Source: Phallus indusiatus
Lineage: Eukaryota > Basidiomycota > Agaricomycetes > Phallales > Phallaceae
Length of the DNA stretch: 64,000 nucleotides
NCBI GenBank assembly: GCA_027605045.1
Contig: JAQFWX010000013.1
Location: 682,001-746,000, forward strand
Direction of reading: 5' to 3'
A model generated the notes under the pieces. That model had not been told where the DNA came from and ran no database searches. It saw nothing but the letters and a program-made list of their open reading frames with translations. Positions 10,965 to 23,568 of this stretch are shown here, in pieces. A program made the translations under genes and the position numbers. Every line of letters begins with the position of its first letter. The first letter of the stretch is position 1.

Positions 10965-11727
10965 ATGTTCGTTCTCATCGTGAAGTTATTCTTACTTGCT
11001 AGCTGCAGTTTGCTTTGCTTTTTAACCATTCGTCTTCCCAATGCATCGAAAAAACCAATCAAAGTGAAACTGGGGTATTTCTTCGATAACCACATCAACA
11101 TTATTCTTTATACCCTAATTTTGGTGAGATAAAAGTGTTCCGGCGGTTTTACGTAACATCTGACCTTCATAGCCTTCTCTGCTTCTCCCTATTATTGGAG
11201 AATGCGTTGCGGTCATCGGCGCAGCCCTTCCTAGTCATGGAGTGCTCATAACAAGGACATGTCCCCATGCCATCATAGGAATAAACGACCTACAGCCTCT
11301 ATCATCCCCCTTTGTTCTGGCGTCTGCCTTCACAATTGTCGGAGCATCTTTGCGATTACTGTGCTATCGTGTACTCGGAGAATATTTTACTGCAGAAATA
11401 ACCATCCGTCCTGGGCATAAACTTATAGATTCTGGTCCATACAGAATCGTCCGCCACCCGGCCTATTTGGCTCCTTGGATTTTATATACAGGTTTATCCC
11501 TGTTCGTTTTTCATCCACAAAGTCATATCAACCTTTGCAATGGGAATATGTCATCAAAATTCTTTCGCATATTCTCGTACACGTGGGCATGCGTGGTGGT
11601 TTATATCATTTTAGGAACTCTTCGTCGCATTCCTATCGAGGAGGAGAATCTTCACAGTCATTTCGGTAAGACGTGGGAGGATCACAAGCGCAGAGTTCCG
11701 TATAAATTAATTCCTGGGATCTACTGA
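10965..11727 (+). CDS. ICMT-family (isoprenylcysteine carboxyl methyltransferase-like) membrane methyltransferase
   Basis: Two exons, 10965-11123 and 11173-11727, joined in phase across a 49-nt intron, give a 237-residue multi-spanning protein. The C-terminal half carries the family signature: RPGHKLIDSGPYRIVRHPAYL, then RIPIEEENLHSHFGKTWEDH and VPYKLIPGIY. In ICMT/PEMT-type enzymes the RHP and EE motifs bind S-adenosylmethionine and the methyl acceptor. True ICMT (Ste14) methylates prenylated CaaX proteins, but Agaricomycetes have many diverged paralogues with unknown acceptors, and this copy is too divergent for me to say which. It lies inside a P450-rich region, so a role in small-molecule methylation is conceivable but unsupported. 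The first exon has two hydrophobic stretches. Confidence 0.82.
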
Positions 11728-13149
11728 CAGATATTTGGTGGAAAACTTGTTGTATGGATATGGATGTGTATGTACGATATATCGCTGCAGCAGCGTCAGT
11801 CTTTGTACAAGGGTAAAGTGTATGAAATACCCCGAACCTAGTTAGGTTGCCGTGAGACTCGACTCTAATTGTAACCATCATCCTTGAATTCTTGTAAGAT
11901 CGCATTACCCATCTCACGTTTGGATTATATGGACGCAGATGGTGAATGTGCTTGATTGAGACATGCAGGGTGTTGATTCACAAGGCACGACAGGAACAAG
12001 ATGGAGAATTGCCAAGAACGAATATTGTCCTCGGTGTGCTTGTTTGTTTCCCTCACCGAGAATTGAGATAATCTACACAGAGTATGTCAGGTTTCGGAGC
12101 GTCGATAAAGTCTCCGCGCTGTATTATAGAAGTCGGATCCGATACCGAATTGGAACATGGGTATTTGATTTGATATAGGAACTGCGAGCCGATCGCGGAA
12201 AAGCTTTCGAAATCACGGTTTAAAATAAAACGCCTGGAGACATTCTTAGACGTTCCAAATTTAAGACGAAGCCTAGATAAATATGGATGGTGATTTTCCA
12301 AGCTGACTACAAACTGAACGTTTTGAAAGACGAGTCTTGAGACTGAAGTAGTACTAACCGCCCAGGCCTCTTCATTCCATGGCATGCATATGACACGCGG
12401 ACATCCCATCCCGCTGTACCTTGAAAGTCAACCAACGTTTCTTTATGGGCACTGTTAATCCTCAGTGGAAGGTCATGATTGGCTCATTTGCGAGCATCAA
12501 CGTGCCTAAGTTTCACCTTAACCTACGCAGCGAAGGAGAAAAATGAGAAACACGCGACAACAGCCAACATCATTAATGGAGCCTTTGCGCAAGAATGAGC
12601 TTGGAGAGTCGAATGTCATAAGAGAGAGAATCCTATACCGTCAATGATATTTCCGCTCCATTACAGACCGAATATGGCTATCATTGTTCCTTTTTGCAAA
12701 GTGGAACGGATAAAACAAATCGTGCAACAAATGTGGCGCAATTGCTCAGCCGCGATGCACCGGTTTCGAATAATGGCCGCTGACTAATCCGGAGGTTTTC
12801 TCAAATTACTGGGGGGCATAATTTGCCCCCCCGTCCAAGTATACTCGTCTCTTCTCATTTGAGACGGGATATTCGACCATTGTTTAACTCAACTAAAATC
12901 CTTTTATCTTGGAAGGTTCTTTTTCTGGACAAGAGGCAGGCTATTGAATTCAATACACGCACGCGCCCAGCTTTGCCGAACAAAGGGCTTACGCTTTCAG
13001 TGGAACAATAGGAAGGAATTGGGCGTGCCATTATTTAGACTCCCTTATTTCAAGGTGAAATAATCTCTTTCCTTGTCTATCCCAAAGGATTCTGACTGAC
13101 TCACGACTTGACGTCTTTGTTTCTCTTCTTTCGTTTAGTTATAACCCTA
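11728..13149. other. 1.4-kb intergenic stretch
   Basis: I see no ORF with family features or conserved splice sites here. A 118-codon minus-strand ORF at 12053-12409 has no recognisable motif. The last 100 bp are the pyrimidine-rich promoter of the TRP-like gene. Confidence 0.4.
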
Positions 13150-15681
13150 ATGACTTCCTTCTTCTTCGCCTGGTCGCGATCCCTTCTCCTTCTTTCATTG
13201 GTACAGGTCCTTCTTTACCGCACAGTCCTTGCCGATCGAGTCGATTCTCTATGTATGTTTTCAAAAACCATGCTTTTGTGAGATTAATTACTGACGTCGC
13301 ACGCAGTTACAAACTCCGTTACGTACTGCTCACCTCCCGAAGCCATTCTTATCGATGAATTTTCTATCGTATATTTTGCCGATAATCAAACAGTTTCGTT
13401 CAATATCTCTGCCGCCAGCGTGGTAAGTCTGTCATCGCCTATTGAATCATTTTTTTTGCCTCACGCTCAAAAAAATAGGTACCAAACCTCAATGTTACGG
13501 CGAATATCTTTATCAATGTATACGGAATGAAGCCCGTCAACGTCACAGAAGACTTTTGTTCCATTCTCAACGGTGTCGTTTGTAAGTGGCTGTACTGATA
13601 CCTTTCACTGCCCTCCTTCATTCATCTACAACAGGTCCGCTACCCACATATAACTTCACCGGTTCAGCAAGCATACCGTTACCCTCTTCCTTGGATGTCG
13701 GATCCAGAGTCCCAGGGATTGCATATAAAATACCAGATTTAGAGGCTTTCGCTCAATTCACTCTCACCGATATTGAAACAGGCGATGTCGCTGCCTGTAT
13801 CCAAGCTACGCTTTCCAACGGTTGGTCAGCCCGTCAGCCCGCCGTTGCTTTTACTACGGGTGGTCTAACAGTATTTGCGCTTATCTCGTCATTGGTTCAT
13901 TCTATCCTCCCGAGTACACCTTTCGCTCCTTCTCCGTCATATAGCATGTTATCTATTGCGCCGACGCGGTTTGTAGACTATGTTCTCCTTTTCCAGCAAA
14001 TAGCCTTAACCGGCTTCCTACATCTCAACTTTCCTCTCGTATATCGAGCCTTTGTCACAAACTTTGCGTGGAGCTTGGGCTTGTTCCCAGATTCTCAGTC
14101 TATACAAGCCGCCATCAACCGCCTCCGACACCTTACGGGAAGCAAACTAGGTGATGGTGTTCAAAACCCTATCGCGTTTGTCAATCGCGCACTGTCACCG
14201 TATAATGAAGTTTTGAGTGTTTTAACCGCGTCGTTGACTCCGAACTTTGGTAATGACAATATCCTCTTCGGTCGCGATTCGACAACCCAGTCCAGCACAG
14301 GTCAAGGACCGCCTCCAACCGTAACTCCCAGTGACGGGGATGTTCTTTCTGCGGGTATTCCAGTATATGTCAACGCGTTGAATATCGGAACTGCCAATGC
14401 GTACATGTCTGTATTCTTCACGGTCTTGATCGGTGCCGTTGTTGGAGCCGGTATTTTGGGTATCATGTACCTAACCTTGACATTCATCGCCACAAGAATG
14501 AAGGACAACAGATGGGCCTGGGCCGATGTTTTACACGCTGAATTTAGATGGTTCGCTGCCTCCAATGGTATTCGCTATGTACGTTTTTGGAATTTTATTC
14601 GGAGAGTTCGGCTCGCTTGACACTCAATTCCTTCCTTTAGGCTCTGATTATCCTTTACCCGGTTCTTGTATTTACCTTCTTCGAATGGACCATACACGAT
14701 AGCTGGCTTGTAATCTTCCTCTCTGTCATCCTGCTCATCTCCGTGGGTGCCGCCATCCTCTACCCAACCATCCGAACCGTTCTCATATCTTGTCGTCAAT
14801 CCCCCGAGGTATTATACACACTTCCGGCATTAGTGCGAACCTACGGCGCCCTTTATATCCCCTATAAACCTCCAAGATACTATGTCTTTATCGTCCTTCT
14901 CGCCGCCGCTACTCTCAAAAGCATCTTCATCAGTTTTGCCAAATCCAGCGGTTTAGCACAAGTTACCGCCATATTCATCATCGAGCTCGCTGTTTTAATA
15001 CTTTTATGTCTCCCGCGCCCACCATTTAGGTCTCGGGGTGGTGACGTTCTGGGTATTTATCTCGCAGCCACTCGTGTGGTCGGCGCGATACTTATGTTCC
15101 CGTTTGTGGAGAAATTCCAGATCAAACCTATTCCACGTGTTGCGGTAGGATTCGTGTTGATGGCCTTGTTCAGCGTTGCTGTCGTTGTCTTGACTTTCAA
15201 TGTCGTATTCAACTTTGGAAAGGGTCTCTTGTGGATGAGGAGACATGGCGACGAACATCTTCGGTCTTCAATGGGCAATTCCGATATCGAAAAACAGCAG
15301 GCGACGCTGTCAAATTCAAACTCATTGCTAGATGATAATAAAGATGAAAAATCAGAACAGCGCCCAAGCAACCCAACACCGACGACGACATTTTCGCAAG
15401 AACATGAACGTCTTCGTACACCGCCTCAACCACACTCGCGGCATGCGCCAGACATGAACGAAGCAATCAGCCCAGGATTTACTATACCGAGTGTTTACAC
15501 GAACGAGGATGGCGATACTTCGACATTCCGGAGTGCGCTTCCGTCTACTCCGCACTCGAGTTCCTACACAGCGTCTACTCCGTCTACAGCGAGGAGTTCG
15601 AGGTTTTCGCATCGCCTGCATGAGTCGGGATCTGAGAACCACCATCACCATCGTCTGTCAACGCATGAAGAAGACGCTTGA
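13150..15681 (+). CDS. TRP/Flc-like multi-pass membrane protein
   Basis: Five exons, 13150-13252, 13307-13422, 13479-13581, 13635-14578 and 14641-15681, keep phase and give 768 residues. The order is a signal peptide (about 1-30, LLLLSLVQVLL), a lumenal ML-like domain with spaced cysteines and N-glycosylation sites (NVT, NFT), then about nine hydrophobic segments from about residue 170 to 590 and a long Ser/Thr/Pro-rich cytosolic tail ending in a His-rich HHHHH stretch. This is the layout of fungal Flc/Pkd2-type TRP proteins, linked in yeasts to Ca2+ handling, cell-wall integrity and membrane tension. The tail is the least conserved part and probably regulatory. It is unrelated to the P450 array and looks like a housekeeping gene. 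Confidence 0.82.
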
Positions 15682-16054
15682 TTATCCTATCTTTCCCTCC
15701 CGTAAATACCAGCTGCGATCTACATCACCATCATTTATTTCCTGTCGTGGCTTTTCCCTTTATCTATCGTCATCATTATTAAACATTGCATAGGGACACT
15801 TGGCATTTCACATTCTTTGCATATCTGACGTTCGTTTTTAAACCCTTCTTCGCCCACAGTCGGCCTACCTTAACTTGCATAATTCGTCTCTGGATATATA
15901 TTATGTTTTTTTTTCTGGCATTGTAGAATGGTTACTGAATAGACAATCAAAGCATCTTGTTTGCATAGACTCCTTCATTGTAGTCATTGATTTTATATTG
16001 ACTTGCAATACTCTACTCTAAAGTCGCACGCGGTATGTATGTATGAATTCGTAC
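15682..16054. other. Convergent 3' intergenic region
   Basis: A 370-bp T-rich spacer between the TRP-like gene and ATP5. I see nothing beyond likely 3' UTRs and polyadenylation-type AT-rich sequence. Confidence 0.4.
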
Positions 16055-16809
16055 TTAAACACCCTCTGAAAAAGCAAGAAATTTTGTCATTATAATGGCT
16101 TGGAGGGAAGAAACGGATGTGCGAACCTTGGAGTAAGGAGTTATACTTGTTGACATAAGAAGATGCACTCAAGTCTATTGTTTTCTCGCCAAAGTCGACA
16201 ATAAGTCCTCCGATAATAGTGGAATTAACCTTCGAAGCATGGTCAGATGGTCAGTGTATCTAGAGTAAAAGCGTCAACATATACCTTATTGGTAACTTTC
16301 AAAGTCTTGGCGTTTTGAGCGACTTGAGATTGTTTGAGAATGGACTCCAGACGAGTCATTGTGGAACGGTCCAACGGAGACGCTGAAGTGACGATGATTT
16401 CCACCTCGCCTTTATGCTTCGAAATCAACTCGTTGAAGCCCTCTATAACACCTTCCGTCTCCGACAGTCTTCCGTTTTCAGAAAGCACGGCGAAAAGGTT
16501 CTTGGTGATGTCGCTCACAGGGTCCTTCTTCCCGCCCTCAGCAACCGAATAGATGACCTTCAACCCATCAGCACGCTCCTTAGACGATAAAGTCGGATTT
16601 TTTATGAAAGCGGCGAACTCCTTCTGGGATTGAATTCCGTTTGAGATGGCTGTCAATTCGGACTGAACCTTGGTCAGCGTTTGCGGTGATTTGGATAACG
16701 CTGCGGAAAAAAGGGCATTGGAGTATTTGAGAGCAATTGAGGATGCTGGGCGAAGAAAGAGTGTAGTGGAGGACTTGCCAACCGCCGTTCGGGCTGGGGT
16801 GAGCAACAT
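16055..16809 (-). CDS. ATP5: Mitochondrial ATP synthase subunit 5 (OSCP)
   Basis: Three exons, 16285-16809, 16127-16229 and 16055-16065, give 212 residues, the usual OSCP length. The N-terminus is Ser/Thr/Arg-rich like a mitochondrial targeting peptide (MLLTPARTAVGKSS), followed by the OSCP domain: IALKYSNALFSAA, FIKNPTLSSKERADGL and the C-terminal VNSTIIGGLIVDFGEKTIDLS motif. OSCP joins the F1 head to the peripheral stalk of the F1Fo ATP synthase in the inner membrane. The final exon is only 11 nt and encodes the last three residues (EGV with the split codon). It is convergent with the TRP-like gene. Its upstream region of about 630 bp runs to P450-4. Confidence 0.93.
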
Positions 16810-17443
16810 TGTGTTTTGTCGTTTGTGGAAAGAGATGTAAGCGCCCGTTTCGGGGCGGGATTACAAACTTCTTGGTCCCGCCCTCGAGTACGGCAAGATC
16901 CGTTGAGCTGCTTGAACAGGACCATCTGTCGCCAAAAATAAACACCGTTTTTTCCACTGTAATGGGTTTGACAATGGAAGCTATTTGATTATGAAAATAG
17001 CCATAAAGGGCAGTCATCCCCTCATTCTGTGCATAACCAATACCCAACGTTTTGGACTCAATTTGGACTACGATATCATATATGGAAGGCGAGTTCAACT
17101 TCATTTGGAATAGTCTGGCACTGAGGCAATTCCTTTATTCATTTGAAGCACAGCGATCGGTTGTGTTCCATATGTGTTTAAGAATCGTGTGGAGTGGGGA
17201 GGTCCATATAATTAGCTGTTACCCGTGCTCTAAGATCATCGTATCTTGAAAAACACCGGCCTTCTGACAAGCGACAAGGTTTTGGTTTGCGAATCCCTAT
17301 TTGTGTTAACTTCAGCCGCGTTTACCGTTGTCAAACTTTCGAACTTCGGTGCTTCAATCGGATTTATCCGGCAGCAGTCCTCACGTATTTAAGAATGCAT
17401 ATTTCTCACACAGACTAACCACCATTTTTACAGACAACAGATT
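16810..17443. other. Divergent promoter region of ATP5 and P450-4
   Basis: A 630-bp region with no gene. The right-hand 100 bp hold the subgroup-B promoter element (17356-17380) and a TATA-like box. Confidence 0.45.
17356..17393 (+). promoter_or_regulatory. Subgroup-B promoter element and TATA-like box of P450-4
   Basis: AATCGGATTTATCCGGCAGCA starts at 17356 and TATTTAAG lies at 17386-17393, about 50 bp before the start codon. The TCCGGCAGCA core recurs upstream of P450-8 and P450-9 and, in a diverged form, P450-5, each time just 5' of a TATA-like box. I did not see it before the other P450 genes. Confidence 0.55.
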
Positions 17444-19564
17444 ATGGGCATTACTGAAAAGTTTGGCTTATTTTTTTCTATTGCTCTCTTCCTATTATAT
17501 TGGTTCAAAATACGTGTCCGTGTCCCAAAAGGTTGTTAGTGTCAATCATAGCACTTCTTTATAGCTCACCTATTGATATAGGATATAAATTACCTCCCGG
17601 CCCCCCGGGAAAGTTTCTAATCGGAAACCTGTTGGATTTGCCTCTTCAAAAGGAATGGCTAACATACGATAAATGGTCCAAGATCTATGGTAAGTGTAGC
17701 CAGCCAACAATCTTATTTACTACGGTGTCCTCAGAGCTGGTACAGGAGATTTGACGTATTTAAATTTATGTGGAACCTCGATTCTCTTCGTACACTCTCA
17801 TAAGTTAGTCTCTGAGTTATTCGATCAACGCGGAGCGTTATATTCAAACCGATTCCACTCAACCATGCTCATTGACCTGTAAGTTCAAGATCATTCCTGA
17901 TAATTGTGTAAAGGTTTCATCAATTCTTCAGGGCTGACTGGGATTGGAGTGTGGCCACAATGCAGCCCAATGAAACTTGGAGAAGACATCGCGCCATTAT
18001 TCATCAGTACTTAGGTAGACCTGCGCTGCCGCAATACCGAGAAGTCTTTGAAAATTCTGCAAAGTGCTTGTTTCCTTATTTGTGTTTTATCCTCAAACAT
18101 CTCACCCCGAGTTAGGAACTTACTGTATCGCCTTTATAAGTCCCCTGATAAATTCGAAGATCATCCCAGATATGCCGTTGGAGCACTAATAATAGAGGTA
18201 CGAGCTCTACTACTTACCCGTCAACCAGAGACACCTAAATACTGATTGCTTCCAGATGGTTTATGGGATAAAAACCCTTCCAGAAAATGATCCGTATATT
18301 AAATTAGCAGATAATGCCATAACGCTAATAGCGGAAGTATCTGCACCGGGTGCTTACTTTGTTGATTTTATCCCAATCTGTACGTTTTCAAATTCGACAG
18401 TAAAGAATTTACTCAGGTTTTGGTTCCTGTTAGTGAAGTATATTCCTTCCTGGGTTCCCGGTACCACCTTTCATAAGAAAGCCAAACAATTAGGTACTGA
18501 GGTGACAGCGGTGGCTAACATTCCGTTTAATCATTTGAAAGCGGCAATTGTGCGTGTCCTTTGTTGTCATAAATCATTTGTTTAAATCTCAACAGAAAAG
18601 AGGAGACGCGCCGTCTTCAATAATTAAAACTTTCCTCGAAGAGTCAGAAAATAGTAAAGAGCACCAGACCGGTGAAGATGAGAAGACTATCCGTGAAGTA
18701 GGTGCTATTGCTTATATGGCCGCAATAGATACCGTAAGTCACTTGAATATCAGACTTTCGACCTCTCATCTCGCAACAGACGGAATCTACACTACTTGTG
18801 TTTTTCCTCGCCATGGTTTTATATCCAGACGTTCAAAAGAAGGCCCAAAAAGAATTAGATGATGTTCTTGGCGGGGGTACATTCCCATCGTTTGATGACA
18901 GGAAGAATCTCCCCTATATCGAGGCTTTATGCAAAGAAGTCTTGCGCTGGCATCCGACTGTACCCATTGCTTTCCCACATATGCTCAAGGAAGATGACAT
19001 TATTGGTGATTACTTCATACCCAAAGGTACTATCGTAGCGGGGAACGCATGGTGAGTTCTCTTTACTACTGAAAGACCTTTGGAGAGTAAATTTGATATT
19101 TTTCGAGGTCTCTTCTACATTCAGAGTCAGTCTATGGAAACGATGTGGACAAATTCAATCCCGAAAGATTCCTTAAATCTGATGCTAAGTATCCGGATTA
19201 CGCGTTTGGCTTTGGCCGAAGGTTGGACCGTTTTCATGACTAATATAACATTGAAACTAAAAAAAAATCATAGAATCTGTCCTGGTCGTCAGTTTGTCGA
19301 CAGTATACTATTTATCATGATATCGCATGTTCTGCATACGTTCCATATTACGCCTTACGAAGGCCCCGCGGGGCCAGAGCTGCCTGATCTAGATGATTTT
19401 GTTCCTGGCTTGCTTTCGTATGTTGTCTACTGTAACATGATTTGTATACAATTAATGAGATGTTCAGGCGTCCACGGCCGTTCAAGTGTAAAATCACTCC
19501 TCGCTCTTCCCAAACAAAGGCTTTTCTGGAGCATTATCGAATCTCAACATTTGAGAATGAATAA
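17444..19564 (+). CDS. P450-4, cytochrome P450 monooxygenase (subgroup B)
   Basis: I spliced this gene fully and use it as the reference for the array. The 12 exons are 17444-17531, 17582-17689, 17746-17878, 17932-18063, 18116-18197, 18256-18379, 18434-18549, 18596-18733, 18780-19051, 19108-19221, 19274-19417 and 19468-19564. Every phase closes and the product is 515 residues. It begins MGITEKFGLFFSIALFLLYW (anchor), then GYKLPPGPPGKFLIGN, DWDWSVATMQPNETW, I helix AAIDT-TESTLLVFFLAM, EVLRWHP (ExxR), FNPERFL and FGFGRR-ICPGRQFVD. The exon 3/4 and heme-motif introns fall inside codons. It is probably an active ER monooxygenase; the substrate is unknown. Nearest relatives are P450-5, P450-9 and the pseudogene P450-8. 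Confidence 0.94.
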
Positions 19565-21429
19565 ATGTAAAAAGACAAACCACTCGCATTTGAAGTATAT
19601 TCTTCTTGACTAAGTAAAAAATGCCGATTCACCATGTTTCCATAGTAAATACAATACCGGAGTTTAGGGTTTTATGAAAAGGGTTTAAAATTTGAGCGCC
19701 AACTGAGTGACGCGGCGTTAGCGTTATACGTCTGCTCTTTTTCACGGCACTCGACAACGAACAACTGTCAAATGTGATATAACTAATTCACCTTTGGACC
19801 TGAAGCTGAAGCTTAAGTACATTTCGTGACAGTTTACGGTGCAAGGATCATCAAACTGTCGATTGGTAGTTAGGCCGACTTCTTCACTAACCTGAAGGTT
19901 TCCGGTTTTCATCGTTGAACCGCGCCGCATTGGACTTTCGCCTCTTCTTCAATATTTCTACTAAAATCAACTTTTCGGTATCATAACTAAAAAAGGGCAT
20001 TGTTTTATATATTGTGAGTGACCTCTCTTGGCTTGACATCGCTAAGAATGATCTTAGGGTGCGCCATGGCCCATCGACTCCATAGGTTAATTTTTGAGGA
20101 GCCTTTGTTCAAAGGACTCAAGGATGCAAATGGTGCCTCTATCATTGCTTCGCCAAGATTGAACGTTCGATATATCATAAACAGGTATGTAAAAACTCGA
20201 TCCGCACGCCCAAGGAATATATTAAATACAGACAGCAAATTGCGGTTATCCCTTTCAGTTTCCCTACTCGATCTTGATCGCACTTAATTGAGTCAAATCA
20301 GGCATTTTTGCACAGTTTTTGGTTGCGCTGACGGCTATAATCCCAAATGAACCCTTTAGTACTTATTCTCAAGCGTAACAGCGCAACAAACAACTATTGG
20401 ATTTCTGTTAGACTGATCTGGCTCGGATATGAAAATTACAATTCATATTTGACCCCGTCAGCCTCCCGCCAGACCATCAGACACGGTCAGTTCCCATAAG
20501 GCTTCGTCAGATTATCACCTTCCGGATCCGGACATGGCGATTTTCGCGACACCCGAATCGACGATTCGTTCCAACTCAATACACACAAGCCTTTGCTGTA
20601 TGGTAATGATAAAATCAAATATTGGTCGGACTCTTGATAACGGCTAGCTCATCCTCTGACAAATTATAACGCCAGATATGCTGTTCTCAGACTTTCAAAG
20701 ATCGGACAGGGTGTCGGAGGCTAGCGGAATTAGGATTTTGAACCAGAACCCTATGGTTGCGTCTTACATTAAAGGCAAGTATTCCGTTCACCGATGCTAT
20801 ATTTTGCCAACGGTTTTTCATTAACATCCGTTTGCTAATCAATCGGTCTAATTCCTGATTTCAGCGATGCAGCTATAAAGCTCAGAGTTTCCGCAAAGAC
20901 CCGGTCAATTCTCAAGCTGCCTCGTTTGGCAATCGCGGCTTGTATCTTCGCCCGAAGCATGGGGTGGATAGAAGTGTTCTGCCACCGTTACGGCTGGTTA
21001 CTATCCGACATGGTTTCTCACGCGTAATGATTTGCCAGAGCCAACCCGAGCTGGGCCAAAGCCGCTGGCTTCAGGCCAAGCCAAGACCAGGAATCACGCG
21101 CAAACCGCTTTATCAGAGCGGCGAACATCTAAATTTTATCTATATTTGTGCTCTCGATGTACCAAGAGTTCATTAAATTAAAACCCTCATATCATTAAAC
21201 TCCGATGTTCTGCGAATGTGGAGCAGGTCATCGACACCCGGCAACTATATCCGGATTGCCATTTACATTTACAACCTGACACACCTAGCAGCATCTACCC
21301 TTGTTGCACCTTCAACTGCCCTGTTCTAATCGGGTTCTTCCGGTAGAATTCGCTCACCCTCGCGTATTAAAATATGCATACTTAGTACCAGGAGTTACAG
21401 CCATTCATTCTCCCATACAGCAGACCACA
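19565..21429. other. 1.9-kb intergenic stretch between P450-4 and P450-5
   Basis: Overlapping 90-codon ORFs lie on both strands near 20005-20287, but neither has family features or splice partners. The last 110 bp hold the P450-5 promoter element and TATA-like box. Confidence 0.4.
21328..21374 (+). promoter_or_regulatory. Subgroup-B promoter element and TATA-like box of P450-5
   Basis: AATCGGGTTCTTCCGGTAGAA begins at 21328 and TATTAAAATA lies at 21365-21374. The element differs from the P450-4, -8 and -9 versions mainly at the 3' end (GGTAGAA for GGCAGCA). Confidence 0.45.
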
Positions 21430-23568
21430 ATGGGCATTATTGAAAGATTTGGTTTATTTTTCCTCATCGCTTTCTTCCTAGTATATTGGTTCAAAATACG
21501 CATTCGTGTCCCAAAAGGTATATATCAAAATCATAATACAGCTTTCTCTTCTTTGAATCATCGATGATCCAGGATATAAATTACCTCCTGGTCCCCCGAG
21601 GAAGTTCTTGATCGGAAATCTGTTCGACATTCCCCTTGAGAAAGAGTGGCAAACATATGATAAATGGTCCAAGGTCTATGGTAATTGTATCCGTAACGTT
21701 ATGAAACGAGCAATCATATCTGTTATAGGGGATTTAACGTATTTGAATTTATGTGGAGCCTCTATTCTCTTTGTCAACTCCCATGCATTGTGTTCCGAAC
21801 TGTTCGAGCAGCGCGGTGGAATATATTCTAACCGATTTCACTCAACCATGCTCAATGACCTGTAAGCTTGCGATTGTTCCTGATTATCCATCATGGTATG
21901 AACCAATTGTATAGGGCCGGCTGGGATTGGAGTGTAGCTACAATGCAGCCCGGTGAAACTTGGAGAAGACACCGCGCGATTATTCACCAGTATTTCGGCA
22001 AACCTGCGCTGACGCAATACCATGGAATTTTCGAAAACTCCGCAAAGTGTTTTGCTCGTTTATGTTTTGTCCCCAAATCATCGATCTCGGGGTGTTAGGA
22101 ACTTATTGTATCGTCTTTACCAATCTCCTGAAAAATTCGAGGAGCTTCCCAGGTATGCCCTCGGAGCACTGATAATAGAGGTATGAATTTTGTCAAAAAA
22201 TATCATATCATTTCATCCGTGTACTGATCACCTTCAGATGGTTTATGGTATCAAAACTCTCCCGACTAACGATCCGTATATAACTGTAGCAGATAATGTC
22301 ATAAAGCTAATAGCGGCAGCATCTGCACCAGGTGCTTACTTCGTTGACTTCATCCCAATCCGTACGTTTTGAAAATATGTGTACAATATTGATATTAAGC
22401 TCCAGTTCTCATTAGTGAAGTATATTCCTTCCTGGTTTCCCGGTGCTGGCTTCCAGAAGAAAGCTAAACGATTAGGGGCTGAGATAGCAGCTATGGCTAA
22501 TGTTCCATTCAACGTCACAAAAGCAGCAATCGTGCATTCTACAGTTTCCTTTTCATCGTAAAAGATCGTTTGCTAAAGTTCCATCAGGAAACGGGAAACG
22601 CGCCTTCTTCGATACTTGGAACATTTCTTCGAGACCTGGAAGATACTAAAGAGTACCAGACCGGTGAAGATGAAAAGACCATTCGGGATGTAGGTGCTGT
22701 TGCATACATGGCTGGAATAGATACTGTAAGTCAAATAACTGCGTATATCATTCCAGCTTTTTTCCCTCTCATATCGCATTCCATACAAGACGGAATCAAC
22801 ACTACTTGTCTTTTTCCTCGTCATGCTTTTATATCCGGATGTCCAGAAGAAGGCCCAAAAAGAATTGGATGACGTTCTCGGTGGCGATACATTCCCGTCG
22901 CTCGACGGCAGAAAGAATCTTCCTTACGTTGAGGCTTTATGTAAAGAGGTCTTCCGCTGGCATGCAGTGGTTCCGACCGGCTTTCCACATATGCTCAAAG
23001 AAGATGATACTATTGGTGAATACTTTGTCCCAAAAGGTACTGTTGTATTGGGGAACGCATGGTGCGTAATATAAAGATTTCATTGGTGAAGTTCTTTCCG
23101 AAAATAAAATAAAAGGTCTCTTTTACATTCGGAGTCGGTGTATGGAAATGACGCAGACATATTCAATCCCGAAAGGTTTCTCAAGCCTGATGCTAAATAT
23201 CCGGACAGTGCATTTGGCTTTGGCCGAAGGTTTTGATCTTTCTATATCATTTGAGTATAATGGATATTGATACTATTCCTTAGGATTTGTCCCGGTCGTT
23301 ATTTCGCTGACACCATGGTTTTTATTATGATATCGCATATCTTGTATACATTCAGCATCACGCCTCATGAAGGGCCTGCAGGACCGGAGCTGCCTGATAT
23401 AGATAATTGTATACCTGGTTTGCTTTCGTACGGTTATTCATTCGAATGCCAAATCCTGATCTTACGGCTGATGAGGTTTTCAGGCGTCCACGGCCTTTTA
23501 AGTGCAAATTTACCCCTCGCTCCTCCCAGTCAAGAGCTTTCTTGGAGCAGTTATCGATGCTCCAGTGA
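21430..23568 (+). CDS. P450-5, cytochrome P450 monooxygenase (subgroup B)
   Basis: A complete 12-exon gene with the same intron positions as P450-4. It starts MGIIERFGLFFLIAFFLVYW, with GYKLPPGPPRKFLIGN in exon 2 and GWDWSVATMQPGETW in exon 4. The I helix reads AGIDT-TESTLLVFFLVM, keeping the glycine that several paralogues replace. The ExxR helix is EVFRWHAVVP, followed by FNPERFLKPD and FGFGRR-ICPGRYFAD, ending RPRPFKCKF...LEQLSMLQ and TGA. No stops or phase breaks were found. It is tandem with P450-4 in the same orientation, 1.9 kb downstream, and by eye is its nearest intact paralogue. Confidence 0.93.

Noticed and set aside
16580..17104. 174-codon minus-strand ORF overlapping the start of ATP5
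   Set aside because: It overlaps the OSCP coding exon in another frame; the OSCP frame is clearly the real one.
18723..18735. Apparent loss of the second I-helix threonine (AIDTV) in several P450 copies
   Set aside because: The Val comes from reading into the GT donor of an intron; after splicing most copies have DT-T. Only P450-7 truly differs.
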